The notes under the pieces were generated by a model, which saw only the letters and a list, made by a program, of their open reading frames with translations, was not told where the DNA came from and made no database searches. This document shows positions 45,169 to 53,978 of a stretch of DNA of 64,000 bases, one piece after another. A program made the position numbers and the translations under genes. Source of the DNA: Hymenobacter monticola (GTDB lineage: Bacteria; Bacteroidota; Bacteroidia; Cytophagales; Hymenobacteraceae); NCBI RefSeq assembly GCF_022811645.1, contig NZ_CP094534.1, positions 744,001-808,000 of the forward strand, in the 5' to 3' direction. Position 1 is the first letter of the stretch. Each line of letters begins with the position of its first letter.

Positions 45169-46863
45169 ATGCCCGACGAAGAAGTTCTCGAAGAAGGCGT
45201 CCTCAACCCCGTGAAGCCCGAAGTGCAGGACCCGCTGCTGCGCGCGCTGCTGGCCGATGAGCCCGAAGCCAAGCCGGCAATGGCAGATATTCCTTTGGAA
45301 CAGCCCCAGGCCGTGGAGCCCGAAGCCGACGAGGTGGACTGCGTGGTGATAGGGCTGGGCGCGGGCGGCGCGCCGTTGCTGGCCCGCCTGGCCATGGCCG
45401 GCCTGAAAGTGGTGGCGCTGGAAGCCGGCCCCTGGCACAACCCCGAGAAGGATTTCGCAACCGATGAAAGGGCGCAGGACTTCCTGTTTTGGAACGACGA
45501 GCGCCTGGCCGCCGGCCACGACCCGCTGGCCATGGGCAAAAACAACTCCGGCACCGGCGTGGGCGGCTCCACGTTGCACTACACCGCCTACACCCCCCGC
45601 CCCCTGCCCGATGACCTGACTCTGCAGCGCGACTTTGGCAAGGGCGAGGACTGGCCGGTGAGCTACCAGGAGCTGGAGCCGTATTATGAGGAGTTGGAGC
45701 AGTTTCTGGGCATTTCCGGTCCTACGCCCTACCCCTGGGGGCCAGCCCGCCGCAAGGGCTACCCGCTGGCGCCGCTGCCGCTGAACAGTGCCGCCCAACT
45801 CATGGTGCGCGGCGCCGAGAAGGTGGGCATTCGGACCTCGCCGGCGGCCAACGCGGCACTGTCAGCGCGCTATTACCAGGAAGGCATCGGCTGGCGTGAG
45901 GCCTGCACCAACCGCGGATTTTGCCAGGCCGGCTGCTCCAACGGCGCCAAAGCCAGCATGGACGTGACCTTCATTCCGCTGGCCGTGAAGCACGGAGCCT
46001 ACATCCGGCCCAACAGCTTTGTGACCGAGATTGAGCGCGACGCACGGGGCTACATCACCGGCGTGGTGTATACCCAGAACGGCGAGCAGCAGCGCCAGCG
46101 CTGCCGCCACCTGTTCCTCTGCGCCGGCTCGGTGGAAACCCCGCGTCTGCTGCTACTCAATGAGCTGGCTCTGACCAGCGGGCAGGTGGGCAAAAACCTG
46201 ATGGCCCACCCCGGCCTGCAGGTGTTCGGCACCTTTGCCGAGGAAGTGCGGCCCAACAAAGGCATTCCCGGTGGCTTGATTTCGCAGGACACGCATCGGC
46301 CTCAGGACGCGGATTTTGCGGGCGGCTACCTGCTGCAAAGCATCGGCGTGATGCCCGTGACATTTGCCGGGCAGGTGGCGCGGGGCCGCAAGCTCTGGGG
46401 CCAACCGCTGCGCGACTACATGCGCCAGTTCAACCACATTGCCGGCATCAACATCCTTGGCGACTGCCTGCCCCACGCCGACAACTTCCTGGAGCTGGCC
46501 GAAGAAAAAGATGCCCGCGGCCTGCCCAAGCCGCGCCTGCACTTCACCGCGCAAGACAACGAGCAGCGCATGAATGCCCACGCCGAGAAGATGATGCGCC
46601 GCATCTGGGAAGCTGCCGGCGCCACCGACATCTGGGCCTTCCAACGCTATGCGCACGTCATCGGCACGGCCCGCATGGGCCGCAGCGGCGACGACGCCGT
46701 GGTGGACGCCAACGGCCGCGCCTTCGACGTGCCCAACCTCTACATTTCCGACAACTCCGTTTTCCCCAGCGCCCTGAGCGTGAACCCGGCCCTGACCATC
46801 ATGGCCCTGAGCCTGCGCACGGCCGACAAGTTTCTGGAGCAGCAACAGCGGCGCGACGCGTGA
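45169..46863 (+). CDS. GMC-family FAD oxidoreductase (large dehydrogenase subunit)
   Basis: 564 residues from ATG 45169 (MPDEEVLEEG); upstream reading is repeat sequence. FAD-binding motif CVVIGLGAGGAPLLARLA lies near residue 56, and GTGVGGSTLHYTAYTPR is the GMC signature 1. RHLFLCAGSVETPRLLL and the C-terminal RYAHVIGTARMG and SALSVNPALTIMAL complete the fold, with the catalytic His in AHVIGT. It resembles gluconate/glucose dehydrogenase large subunits and pairs with the upstream subunit 3. No cytochrome c subunit follows. Its TGA stop is the first codon of a family E repeat. Confidence 0.9.
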   Translation: MPDEEVLEEGVLNPVKPEVQDPLLRALLADEPEAKPAMADIPLEQPQAVEPEADEVDCVVIGLGAGGAPLLARLAMAGLKVVALEAGPWHNPEKDFATDERAQDFLFWNDERLAAGHDPLAMGKNNSGTGVGGSTLHYTAYTPRPLPDDLTLQRDFGKGEDWPVSYQELEPYYEELEQFLGISGPTPYPWGPARRKGYPLAPLPLNSAAQLMVRGAEKVGIRTSPAANAALSARYYQEGIGWREACTNRGFCQAGCSNGAKASMDVTFIPLAVKHGAYIRPNSFVTEIERDARGYITGVVYTQNGEQQRQRCRHLFLCAGSVETPRLLLLNELALTSGQVGKNLMAHPGLQVFGTFAEEVRPNKGIPGGLISQDTHRPQDADFAGGYLLQSIGVMPVTFAGQVARGRKLWGQPLRDYMRQFNHIAGINILGDCLPHADNFLELAEEKDARGLPKPRLHFTAQDNEQRMNAHAEKMMRRIWEAAGATDIWAFQRYAHVIGTARMGRSGDDAVVDANGRAFDVPNLYISDNSVFPSALSVNPALTIMALSLRTADKFLEQQQRRDA

Positions 46864-46964
46864 ACGATGTAGGAGCGGGGCTTGCCCCCACCCAGCTGGT
46901 CGTGCCGGCCCAACGGCTTCGTTCAACGACCGGGCGGGGACAAGCCCCGCCCCTACATCGTTCA
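46861..46964. repeat. Inverted repeat, family E copy 3
   Basis: The left arm (46861 to about 46892) and right arm (to 46964) share TGAACGATGTAGG and GCGGGGCTTG with a few mismatches. The left arm supplies the stop codon of the GMC gene. Confidence 0.85.
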
Positions 46965-46980
46965 TAATCAACAACAATTA

Positions 46981-48315
46981 ATGAAAACCTTCCTCACCCA
47001 CATCAAGGAGAAGTTCGGCGACGGCGGCTACGCGGGCGACGAGTTCGGCGGCGCCCGTGGGCACGACGGGCGCGGGCTGCCCACGGGCCAGCCCAACAAC
47101 TTCATGTTTGCCACCGGCATCGAGTGCTCGAACCCAACCATCGACCACGGCCGCACCCGGCGCGACCTGCTGCAGGAGTGCGGGCACTACGAGCGCTGGC
47201 GCGAAGACTTTGCCCTGGTGAAGGAGTTGGGCCTGAAGGTGCTGCGCTACGGCCTGCCCTACCATAAAACCCACCTCGGCCCCGGCCGCTACGACTGGGA
47301 GTTTGCCGACCAGGTGATGGCCGAGCTGCAGCGCCTCGAAATCACACCCATTCTGGACTTGCTGCACTTTGGCGTGCCCGACTGGCTGGGCAATTTCCAG
47401 AACCCCGAGCTGCCCATTCACTTTGCCGACTACGCCGCCGCCGTGGCCGAGCGCTACCCCTGGGTGCGCTATTACACGCCCATCAACGAAATCTACGTGA
47501 CGGCCCGCATGAGCGGCAAAGACGGCCTCTGGAACGAGCAGCTGAAAACCGACCGCGGCTTCGTGACGGCCATGAAGCACCTGGTGGCGGCCAGCATCAT
47601 GGCCACCCAGCAGATTGCCCAGCGCCGGCCCGACTGCATCATCGTGCAAAGCGAGTCGGCGGAATACGTGCATGAGCTGCGCGCCAATCCCTCGCCGGAA
47701 GTGACGCTGGAAAACAAGCTGCGCTTCGTTTCGCTCGATTTGCTGTACGCCCACCACCCCGACGGCGACGTGCTGAACTACTTGCTCGACAACGGCATGA
47801 CGCGGCGCGAGTACGACTGGTTTATGGCCGGCGAGCCGCCTGGCTACCAGATTATGGGCAACGACTACTACGGCCGCAACGAACGCATCATCCTGCCCGA
47901 CGGCACCGAGTGCACCAGCATGGACGTGCTGGGCTGGTACAACATCACGCTCGAATACTACCGGCGCTACCGCAAGCCCGTGATGCACACCGAAACAAAC
48001 GTGTTCGACGCCCACGAGGCACCCACCTGGCTCTGGAAGCAGTGGGTGAACATCCTGCGGATGCGCGCCGAGGGCGTGCCCGTGCTGGGCTTCACCTGGT
48101 ACTCGCTCATCGACCAGGTGGACTGGGACATCGGCCTGAGCCGCCCGGTGGGCAAGGTGAATGCCTGCGGCCTCTACGACCTCGACCGCAAGCCGCGCCC
48201 CGTGGCTGCCAGCTACAAAATGCTGCTGCAGGAATACGGCCAGATTACCATTGTGCCCCACGGCGAGCTGTTTGAGGTGACCAAAGGCCCGGCCACCCTG
48301 AAAGTGGAAGTGTAA
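46981..48315 (+). CDS. Glycoside hydrolase family 1-like enzyme
   Basis: 444-residue TIM-barrel glycosidase resembling beta-glucosidases of GH1. The acid/base region reads TPINEIYV and the nucleophile region MHTETNVFD. Classical GH1 has NEP and TENG, so both motifs are altered although the Glu residues are kept. GFTWYSLIDQVDWD near the C-terminus is typical. No signal peptide, so cytoplasmic. It follows the GMC dehydrogenase genes and may act on related sugars or sugar acids. Its stop overlaps the next start (TAATG). Confidence 0.85.
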   Translation: MKTFLTHIKEKFGDGGYAGDEFGGARGHDGRGLPTGQPNNFMFATGIECSNPTIDHGRTRRDLLQECGHYERWREDFALVKELGLKVLRYGLPYHKTHLGPGRYDWEFADQVMAELQRLEITPILDLLHFGVPDWLGNFQNPELPIHFADYAAAVAERYPWVRYYTPINEIYVTARMSGKDGLWNEQLKTDRGFVTAMKHLVAASIMATQQIAQRRPDCIIVQSESAEYVHELRANPSPEVTLENKLRFVSLDLLYAHHPDGDVLNYLLDNGMTRREYDWFMAGEPPGYQIMGNDYYGRNERIILPDGTECTSMDVLGWYNITLEYYRRYRKPVMHTETNVFDAHEAPTWLWKQWVNILRMRAEGVPVLGFTWYSLIDQVDWDIGLSRPVGKVNACGLYDLDRKPRPVAASYKMLLQEYGQITIVPHGELFEVTKGPATLKVEV

Positions 48316-48629
48316 TGGAAGGCGTTTTGCTGCTGCGTGTGGCCCAGGCTTGGCCCCTGCCCGGCCTGGGCTTGCTGGCGCTGCCCGAAGGCACCGCCCC
48401 AGCGCTGGCGGCCTACGGCTTGCACGCGGCGCTGGCCGTGGCCGCGGTGCTGCCCGATGGCACCCGCCACGCCGCCACGGCCACCGTGGAGGAAGTGACC
48501 CGCCCCGACGCCGCCGAGCCCCCCACACGTGGCCTGCTGCTCGACCTTGGCGCGGCGGTGGAGCTGCCCGCAGGCACGGCAATCTGGCTGGTCGACGCCA
48601 GCAGCAACCCCTACGCCGGCCTACACTGA
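48315..48629 (+). CDS. Small hypothetical protein coupled to the GH1-like gene
   Basis: 104 residues. The ATG overlaps the stop of the GH1-like gene, which suggests translational coupling. The product is Ala/Leu/Pro-rich with predicted beta strands (VLLLRVAQAWPLPGLG, GTAIWLVDASSNPY). No recognisable domain or signal peptide. Low complexity leaves some doubt that it is real, but the coupling and lack of competing frames favour it. Confidence 0.6.
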   Translation: MEGVLLLRVAQAWPLPGLGLLALPEGTAPALAAYGLHAALAVAAVLPDGTRHAATATVEEVTRPDAAEPPTRGLLLDLGAAVELPAGTAIWLVDASSNPYAGLH

Positions 48630-48981
48630 GCAGAGCGGGGTGTTGAAGCTGCCAGCGTAGCCTCTCGGAGCAGCTCATCATTAAATTGGCGGGAGCCCTT
48701 CGGAAGTGACGGCGCCCGTGTCTTTTTTAGCACGGCGTACTGCTGGCCTTCTGCCAACGGTACAGCCGCGATTGTTTTTACTTCAACGGGCAGGAAAGTG
48801 AGGAAGGGCTCACTTTCCTGCCCGTTCCGTTGGGCGGGCCTTGACTGCAATCCGGCCAGCAGGTTTAATCGTTCAGCCATTTTTTTCTCCGTTGGCTGCG
48901 GAACTAGTTGGGAGCCACCCTTGCTTTGCGTAAATTGCGAGACTACTACTCGTCCTGGTATTTGGCTCTTTACTACACTCT
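48630..48981. other. 352-bp intergenic region with an 18-bp-arm hairpin
   Basis: A perfect inverted repeat lies at 48785-48802/48809-48826 (AACGGGCAGGAAAGTGAG) with a 6-nt loop. It may be another REP-like hairpin or a terminator. The rest of the gap shows no convincing gene; a minus-strand frame at 48611-48880 reads through the hairpin and is rejected. Confidence 0.6.
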
Positions 48982-51513
48982 ATGAAATTTCTTGCTCCGC
49001 TGCTCCTGGCCTGCCTCTTGGTATTGCCAGCCGCAGCCCAGCGCATCATCATAAGCGGCCAGGTAGTGGAGGCCACGAACGGCGAGCCGGTGCCGTTTGC
49101 TTCCATCTTCATTCCCAAAACCAGCGCCGGCGTCACGGCCGATGCCGACGGCAAGTTCAAGCTGGCCGTGGCCGGCTCGCCCGATTCCATTGCGGCCTCG
49201 GCCATGGGCTTTGCCACCCAGCGACGCAAGCTCACCAACGCGCCCACCCAAACGGTATTGTTCCGGATGAAAACCGGCGGGGTGACCTTGGGTGAAGTCT
49301 TCGTCTCATCGCGCCAGCCCGAAAACCCAGCCTTCCGTATCCTGCGTGAAGTGCAGAAGCACAAGCCTGAGAACGAGCGCAACGCCCTGCAGGCGGCCGA
49401 ATTCGATTCTTACAACCGCATCGAAACCAGCCTCATCGACCTGCCCAAGGCCCTCTCCAACCGCAAGGTGGTGAAGGACATCCGGGCGCTGGCCGTGCGG
49501 CGGGGTGCCATCGCCGCCGCCGACCCCGACGCGCCGCTGCCCGTGTTTGCCTCGGAAGTGGGCTCGCGCGTGTACCAGAAATACACGCCCCTGCGCCGCC
49601 GCGAAGACCTGCAGCACAAGCAGATGCGCGGCGCCGGCCCACGTGAGGGCTCGGTGCTGAGCCAGATGCTGGGCTCGAACTTCCAGAACTTCGACTTCTA
49701 CCCCAACTGGCAAAACGTGCTGGGCAAGGACTTCATCTCGCCCATTGCCGAGGGCGGCCGCATCACCTACGAGTATGAGCTGCAGGACTCGGTGTTTGTG
49801 GGCAAGGACTGGTGCTACAAGATTGCCGTGACGCCCAAGCGCAGCCACGACCTGGCTTTCAAGGGCACCATCTGGATTACGCAGCAGGGCTACGCGCTGC
49901 GCCGCATCGACGTGGTGGCCAGCCCCGAGGCGAACATCAACTTCGTGAGCGACCTGCGCATTTACCAGGACCTGACTTCGCCGGAGGATGGCCCCGGCAT
50001 CGCAGCCCGCACCAAGCTGCTCATCAGCGTGCGGCCCTACGAGAAGCAGGCGGCCATGCTGGTGCGCTTCACCACGGTGAACAGCAACATTACGCGCAAC
50101 AAGGTGCACACCGAGGCCGGTTTCTACGACCAGCCCATCGTGTCGTCGCTGATGGAAACCGACGATAAGGCCAGCGGCCTGCTGGGCGGTTTGTCGCCGA
50201 ACGGGCCGGGCTACTTCGACCAGCACCGGCCCGACACCCTGAGCCTCTCAGAGCAGCAGACCTTTGCGGTGCTCGACTCGGCCAAGCAGCTGCCCTCGGT
50301 GCGCAACGTGCTCGACTGGGTGGAGCTACTGGTGAACGGCTACAAGCGCGTGGGCAAGCTCGACCTGGGCCCCATCTCGACGCTGTATGCCCGCAACGAC
50401 TTCGAGGGCAACCGCTTCCGCATCGGTTTCCGCACCACGCCCGAAATCAGCCGCAACTGGCTCACGCAGGCCTACCTGGCCTACGGCACCATGGATGGCC
50501 GCTTCAAGTACGGGGCGCGGGTGAGCTACATCGCCGAGCGCCGGCATTGGACGGTGTTTTCCGGCGAGTTCAAGCACGACGTGGAGCAAGCAGCCTTGCT
50601 CGACAACGACTTCCTCGACAATAACAACCTGTTTGTGGCGGCGTCGCGCTGGGGCCGCTTCAAGCAGGGCCGGCCGGTGCTGCGCGACCTCACCTCGTTC
50701 AGCGTGCAGCGCGACCTGTTTCACGGCTTTACGCAGACCATGACGCTGCGCTACCAGTACGTGAACCCGCTGTTTGAAATTCACTCGCGTCCCCCCGGCC
50801 CCGGCAACCCCATGCCCACCGACGAGCCCGGCTCCAACATTCTGCACCTGAGCGAGCTGGTGTCGGAATCGCGCTTCGCGCCCGACGAAAACCTGGTGCA
50901 GAGCGAAAACCGTCGCCGCGCCGTGGGCCTGAAGCGCTGGCCGGTGTTTGGCTTGCGCTACACGCTGGGCGCCATCGACTGGACGCGCGGCAACTTCATG
51001 TACCACAAGTTCAACCTGTCGGTGCAGCACAGCGTGTCGTTGGGCCAGCTGGGCCGCCTCACCTACCGGGCCGAGGGCAACTACATTCCCACGGCCCTGC
51101 CCTACTTCATCCTGAAAACGCCACTGGGCAACCAGACGCCCTTCTACAACGCCAACGCCTTCAACCTGATGAATTACTTCGAGTTTGTGACGGACCGTTC
51201 GGCTTCGCTGCGCCTCGACCACCACTTCGAAGGCTTGTTCATCAACTCCATTCCCGGCCTGCGCGCGCTCAACTGGCGCTTCGTGGCCACCGGCAACGTG
51301 CTCTACGGCAAGCTCTCGGACCGCAGCCGCCGCATCAACCGCGACTCGCCCGACCTGCCCGGTCAGATTTCGACGCCCTACGTGGAAGTGGGCTACGGCG
51401 TGGAAAACATCTTTAAATTCATCCGCGTCGACTTCATTCACCGTCTCACTTACCGCGACGTGCCCGGTACGCACAACTTTGGCATTAAAGTAGGCGCGCA
51501 GTTCCGTCTGTAA
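48982..51513 (+). CDS. DUF5686 outer-membrane protein with carboxypeptidase-regulatory domain
   Basis: 843 residues. Signal peptide MKFLAPLLLACLLVLPAAAQ, then a carboxypeptidase regulatory-like beta domain (about 25-105, ISGQVVEATNGEPVPFASIF). The DUF5686 region starts near 110 (AFRILREVQKHKPENE, EFDSYNRIETSL) and ends in a beta-barrel (FGIKVGAQFRL, terminal Leu after aromatic-rich strands). Family members are envelope proteins of unknown role in Bacteroidota. A strong terminator follows. Confidence 0.9.
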   Translation: MKFLAPLLLACLLVLPAAAQRIIISGQVVEATNGEPVPFASIFIPKTSAGVTADADGKFKLAVAGSPDSIAASAMGFATQRRKLTNAPTQTVLFRMKTGGVTLGEVFVSSRQPENPAFRILREVQKHKPENERNALQAAEFDSYNRIETSLIDLPKALSNRKVVKDIRALAVRRGAIAAADPDAPLPVFASEVGSRVYQKYTPLRRREDLQHKQMRGAGPREGSVLSQMLGSNFQNFDFYPNWQNVLGKDFISPIAEGGRITYEYELQDSVFVGKDWCYKIAVTPKRSHDLAFKGTIWITQQGYALRRIDVVASPEANINFVSDLRIYQDLTSPEDGPGIAARTKLLISVRPYEKQAAMLVRFTTVNSNITRNKVHTEAGFYDQPIVSSLMETDDKASGLLGGLSPNGPGYFDQHRPDTLSLSEQQTFAVLDSAKQLPSVRNVLDWVELLVNGYKRVGKLDLGPISTLYARNDFEGNRFRIGFRTTPEISRNWLTQAYLAYGTMDGRFKYGARVSYIAERRHWTVFSGEFKHDVEQAALLDNDFLDNNNLFVAASRWGRFKQGRPVLRDLTSFSVQRDLFHGFTQTMTLRYQYVNPLFEIHSRPPGPGNPMPTDEPGSNILHLSELVSESRFAPDENLVQSENRRRAVGLKRWPVFGLRYTLGAIDWTRGNFMYHKFNLSVQHSVSLGQLGRLTYRAEGNYIPTALPYFILKTPLGNQTPFYNANAFNLMNYFEFVTDRSASLRLDHHFEGLFINSIPGLRALNWRFVATGNVLYGKLSDRSRRINRDSPDLPGQISTPYVEVGYGVENIFKFIRVDFIHRLTYRDVPGTHNFGIKVGAQFRL

Positions 51514-51538
51514 CCCCTGCGTGAGTAAGTACTTGCTG

Positions 51539-51575
51539 AGCCCACCGGTCGAAAGCCGGTGGGCTTTCTGTATTT
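51539..51575 (+). terminator. Intrinsic terminator after the DUF5686 gene
   Basis: AGCCCACCGG/CCGGTGGGCT (10 bp, 7-nt loop) is followed by TTTCTGTATTTT. It ends 10 bp before the next ATG. Confidence 0.85.
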
Positions 51576-51585
51576 TAGACGCCTT

Positions 51586-53628
51586 ATGCAACAGGCACGT
51601 ATTTCTGGTCGGCCCCGTGGCCAGCGCAATGGACTAAGGGAAAAATTCTCACAGCTCATTTTAAGCGCAGCTTTGCTGCTGCTGAGCTTTGTGGGGACCA
51701 GCGGCGTGGCCTGGGCAGCGCCCGAAGACACGCTGGTGGTGAACCCAGCCCAGCAGGCCGTTTACCTCGACGAGAATTATTACAGCATGCTGGAAGACCC
51801 TTCCGGCCAGCTTACCGTGGCCGATGTGCAGTCGCCGGCCTGGAGCCGCCGCTTCGTGATGATGCGCGGCTCGGGCCACCCGGCCAACATCAACCGCACG
51901 CACAGCGCCTACTGGCTGCGCCTCACCGTGCGCCACGCCCCCACCGAAACAGCGGCCTGGTACCTGGAGCTCTACGACTCGCACATTGGGCAGGCCGTGT
52001 TTTTCCGGCCCCGGCCCGGCGCGGCGGCCGGCTACGACAGCGTGACGACGGGCGCCAACCTGCCCTTTGCCACCCGGCCCCATCCTTATAAGAATTTCCT
52101 GTTCGACATTCCGCCCCGGCCCGGCCAAACCGCCACCTACTACCTGCGCCTGCACTCCGACACGCGCACCAGCTTCCGGGCCATGCTGCACAGCAGCGCG
52201 GGGCTGATACCGGAACTGTCGGTGCAGTACTGGCTGCTGGGCGTGTTCTACGGCATCCTGGTTATCATGCTGCTGTACAACCTGATACTGTTCTTTTTCC
52301 TGAAGGAGCAGACGTACTTGTCCTACGTACTGTACGTGCTTAGCGGCACGCTATTGTTTCTGACGGAAGACGGGCTGGGGTTTCAGTACCTGTGGTCCGA
52401 CTGGCCTAGCTTCAACCACTTCATTGGCGCAATGGCGCCGGTGCTACTGCTCATCACGTTTGCCGTGTACGCGAGCGGCTTTCTGGACATGGCCTCGCGC
52501 CTGCCGGCCCTGCACCGTCTGGGCCGCTGGGTGGTGGGGCTGAGCACGGGCCTGCTGGTGCTCGATGCGGCGGTGGTGCATTCGGGCTTTAGCTTCTGGC
52601 TGTATTTGCTGCCGTATGGCTTGCTGTACTACTCGGCCTTCTGCGCCTACCGCAATGGGCTGCGGCCAGCGCGCTACCTGCTGCTGGCCCAGGCGCTGGT
52701 GGCCAGCAGCCTCACCTTCCTCATCATGCGCAAGCTGGGCATCGACTTTTATAACAATGCCTACACCGTTTACAGTCTCTACGCGGCCTTCGTGGCCGAA
52801 GTAGTGATTCTGAGCTACGCGCTGGGCGAAAAGCTCAAGGGCCTGATGGACACCACCCTGCTCACCCAGCACCGCCTGCTGAAGCAGCTGCGCAAGAAGC
52901 ACCAGGCCCAGGACCGCCTGGTGGAGCAGATGCGCGAAAACCAGCAACTGAAAGACCAGCTGAACTCCGAGCTGGAAGCCCTGGTGACCCAACGCACCGC
53001 CGAGCTGCGCCGCCAAAACGACACCGTGGCGGCCCAGAACCGCGAACTGCTGGAAGCCAATGGCCTGCTGGCCCTGCAGTCGGCCGCCATTGAGAAGCTG
53101 AACAACGACCTGAGCCGTGACCTGCACGCCGAGAAAGCGGCCCGTATAGAAGCCCGCGAGGTAGACTTTGGCGAGTTCAGCCAGATTTACCCCGACAAAG
53201 ACGCCTGCCTGCGTTACCTGGCCGATTTGAAGTGGGCCAACAACGCCTACCGCTGCCGCAAGTGCGGCCACGAGAAAAGCTGCGAGGCCCGCGAGCCTCA
53301 CGCGCGCCGTTGCACCCGCTGCCGCTACGTAGAGTCGGCCACGGCGGGCACCCTGCTGCAGAAGTGTAAGTTTTCCATCGTGAAGGCGCTGTACGCGGTG
53401 TTTCTGCTGCATGCGCACCGGGGCGTGTACTCGTCGTCGGAGCTGGCGCGGGTGCTGGAGCTGCGACAGGCCACTAGTTGGGCCTTCGCCCAAAAGGTAT
53501 TGGCCGCCCTGCAGCGCCGCCGGCAAGCTCCCGACTACGCTGACGGCGAACCGTGGACGCATGTGCTGCTCGACGCGGCTTTCGAGCCCGAACTAGCCGA
53601 AGCCGAGGCGGCGGAAACCAGCGAGTGA
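51586..53628 (+). CDS. 7TMR-DISM receptor fused to an IS1595-type transposase zinc ribbon
   Basis: 680 residues from ATG 51586. In order: a signal peptide (about 20-45), a periplasmic 7TMR-DISMED2 beta domain (about 50-205, AYWLRLTVRH, WYLELYDSHI), seven membrane helices (about 213-415) and a coiled coil (about 425-520). The C-terminal region (528-645) matches the zinc ribbon of IS1595-family transposases: YPDKDACLRYLADLKW, Cys557/Cys560 and Cys576/Cys579, SATAGTLLQK, then a helical SSSELARVLEL...SWAFAQKVL segment. The DDE catalytic domain is absent, and no kinase or cyclase is present. Inference: a membrane receptor with a domesticated DNA-binding output. It lies directly upstream of the glucan utilisation locus, on the same strand. 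Confidence 0.88.
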   Translation: MQQARISGRPRGQRNGLREKFSQLILSAALLLLSFVGTSGVAWAAPEDTLVVNPAQQAVYLDENYYSMLEDPSGQLTVADVQSPAWSRRFVMMRGSGHPANINRTHSAYWLRLTVRHAPTETAAWYLELYDSHIGQAVFFRPRPGAAAGYDSVTTGANLPFATRPHPYKNFLFDIPPRPGQTATYYLRLHSDTRTSFRAMLHSSAGLIPELSVQYWLLGVFYGILVIMLLYNLILFFFLKEQTYLSYVLYVLSGTLLFLTEDGLGFQYLWSDWPSFNHFIGAMAPVLLLITFAVYASGFLDMASRLPALHRLGRWVVGLSTGLLVLDAAVVHSGFSFWLYLLPYGLLYYSAFCAYRNGLRPARYLLLAQALVASSLTFLIMRKLGIDFYNNAYTVYSLYAAFVAEVVILSYALGEKLKGLMDTTLLTQHRLLKQLRKKHQAQDRLVEQMRENQQLKDQLNSELEALVTQRTAELRRQNDTVAAQNRELLEANGLLALQSAAIEKLNNDLSRDLHAEKAARIEAREVDFGEFSQIYPDKDACLRYLADLKWANNAYRCRKCGHEKSCEAREPHARRCTRCRYVESATAGTLLQKCKFSIVKALYAVFLLHAHRGVYSSSELARVLELRQATSWAFAQKVLAALQRRRQAPDYADGEPWTHVLLDAAFEPELAEAEAAETSE

Positions 53629-53978
53629 GCGGGCCAGAATGTTCCGGCAACGTTTGCAAAACAGGGGCGCTTCTGCTAAACGGCTTTAGCAGGAATCTGG
53701 ACTGTGTTGCCTAAGATTTATTACCAAGGCTTGCGCAACATGATATTTTTTTCAATTTGAGCCATTTTTTTTCATTGTTTTTTAGCCTGAAGGCCCAAAA
53801 CATGAAAAGCTTCCGTGCAAGGGCTATAGGGCCGAAAGCGGATTTTTTGCGTGTGCGGCAAGCGTATAAGCTACTAGGCGACTAACCGAAAAAACGCCGA
53901 AATCAGCCTCTGGAGGCAGTTTTGCTGCTTGCGTTTGCGAAACACACCCCTATACATTTGGGCATCTCATCCCACCTG
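53629..53978. other. AT-rich intergenic region upstream of the glucan locus
   Basis: 350 bp separate the 7TM/zinc-ribbon gene from GH3. A perfect 8-bp inverted repeat with a 4-nt spacer, CTGCTAAACGGCTTTAGCAG (53673-53692), lacks a T-run and so looks more like an operator than a terminator. TTTGCAAA (53653-53660) is a second short palindrome. A T-rich block (about 53740-53785) and a promoter candidate at 53929-53960 follow. No gene is seen. Confidence 0.5.
53929..53960 (+). promoter_or_regulatory. Candidate promoter of the glucan utilisation locus
   Basis: TACATTTG (53953-53960) matches the TAnnTTTG -7 consensus exactly. TTG at 53929-53931 lies 21 nt upstream as a -33 element. The GH3 ATG is 18 nt further on. 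Confidence 0.5.

Noticed and set aside
46978..48681. 567-codon minus-strand frame
   Set aside because: Antisense to the GH1-like gene; composition (Arg/His/Val-rich) is typical of a shadow frame.
48611..48880. 89-codon minus-strand frame in the 48.6-49.0 kb gap
   Set aside because: It crosses an 18-bp-arm hairpin, has no promoter or family pattern and overlaps the end of a plus-strand gene.
51586..53628. The zinc-ribbon region as a degraded IS1595 element inserted at the end of a receptor gene
   Set aside because: The fusion is one uninterrupted frame with all Cys intact, no terminal inverted repeats or target duplication are visible, and the coiled coil runs smoothly into the domain. An ancient origin from such an insertion remains possible.
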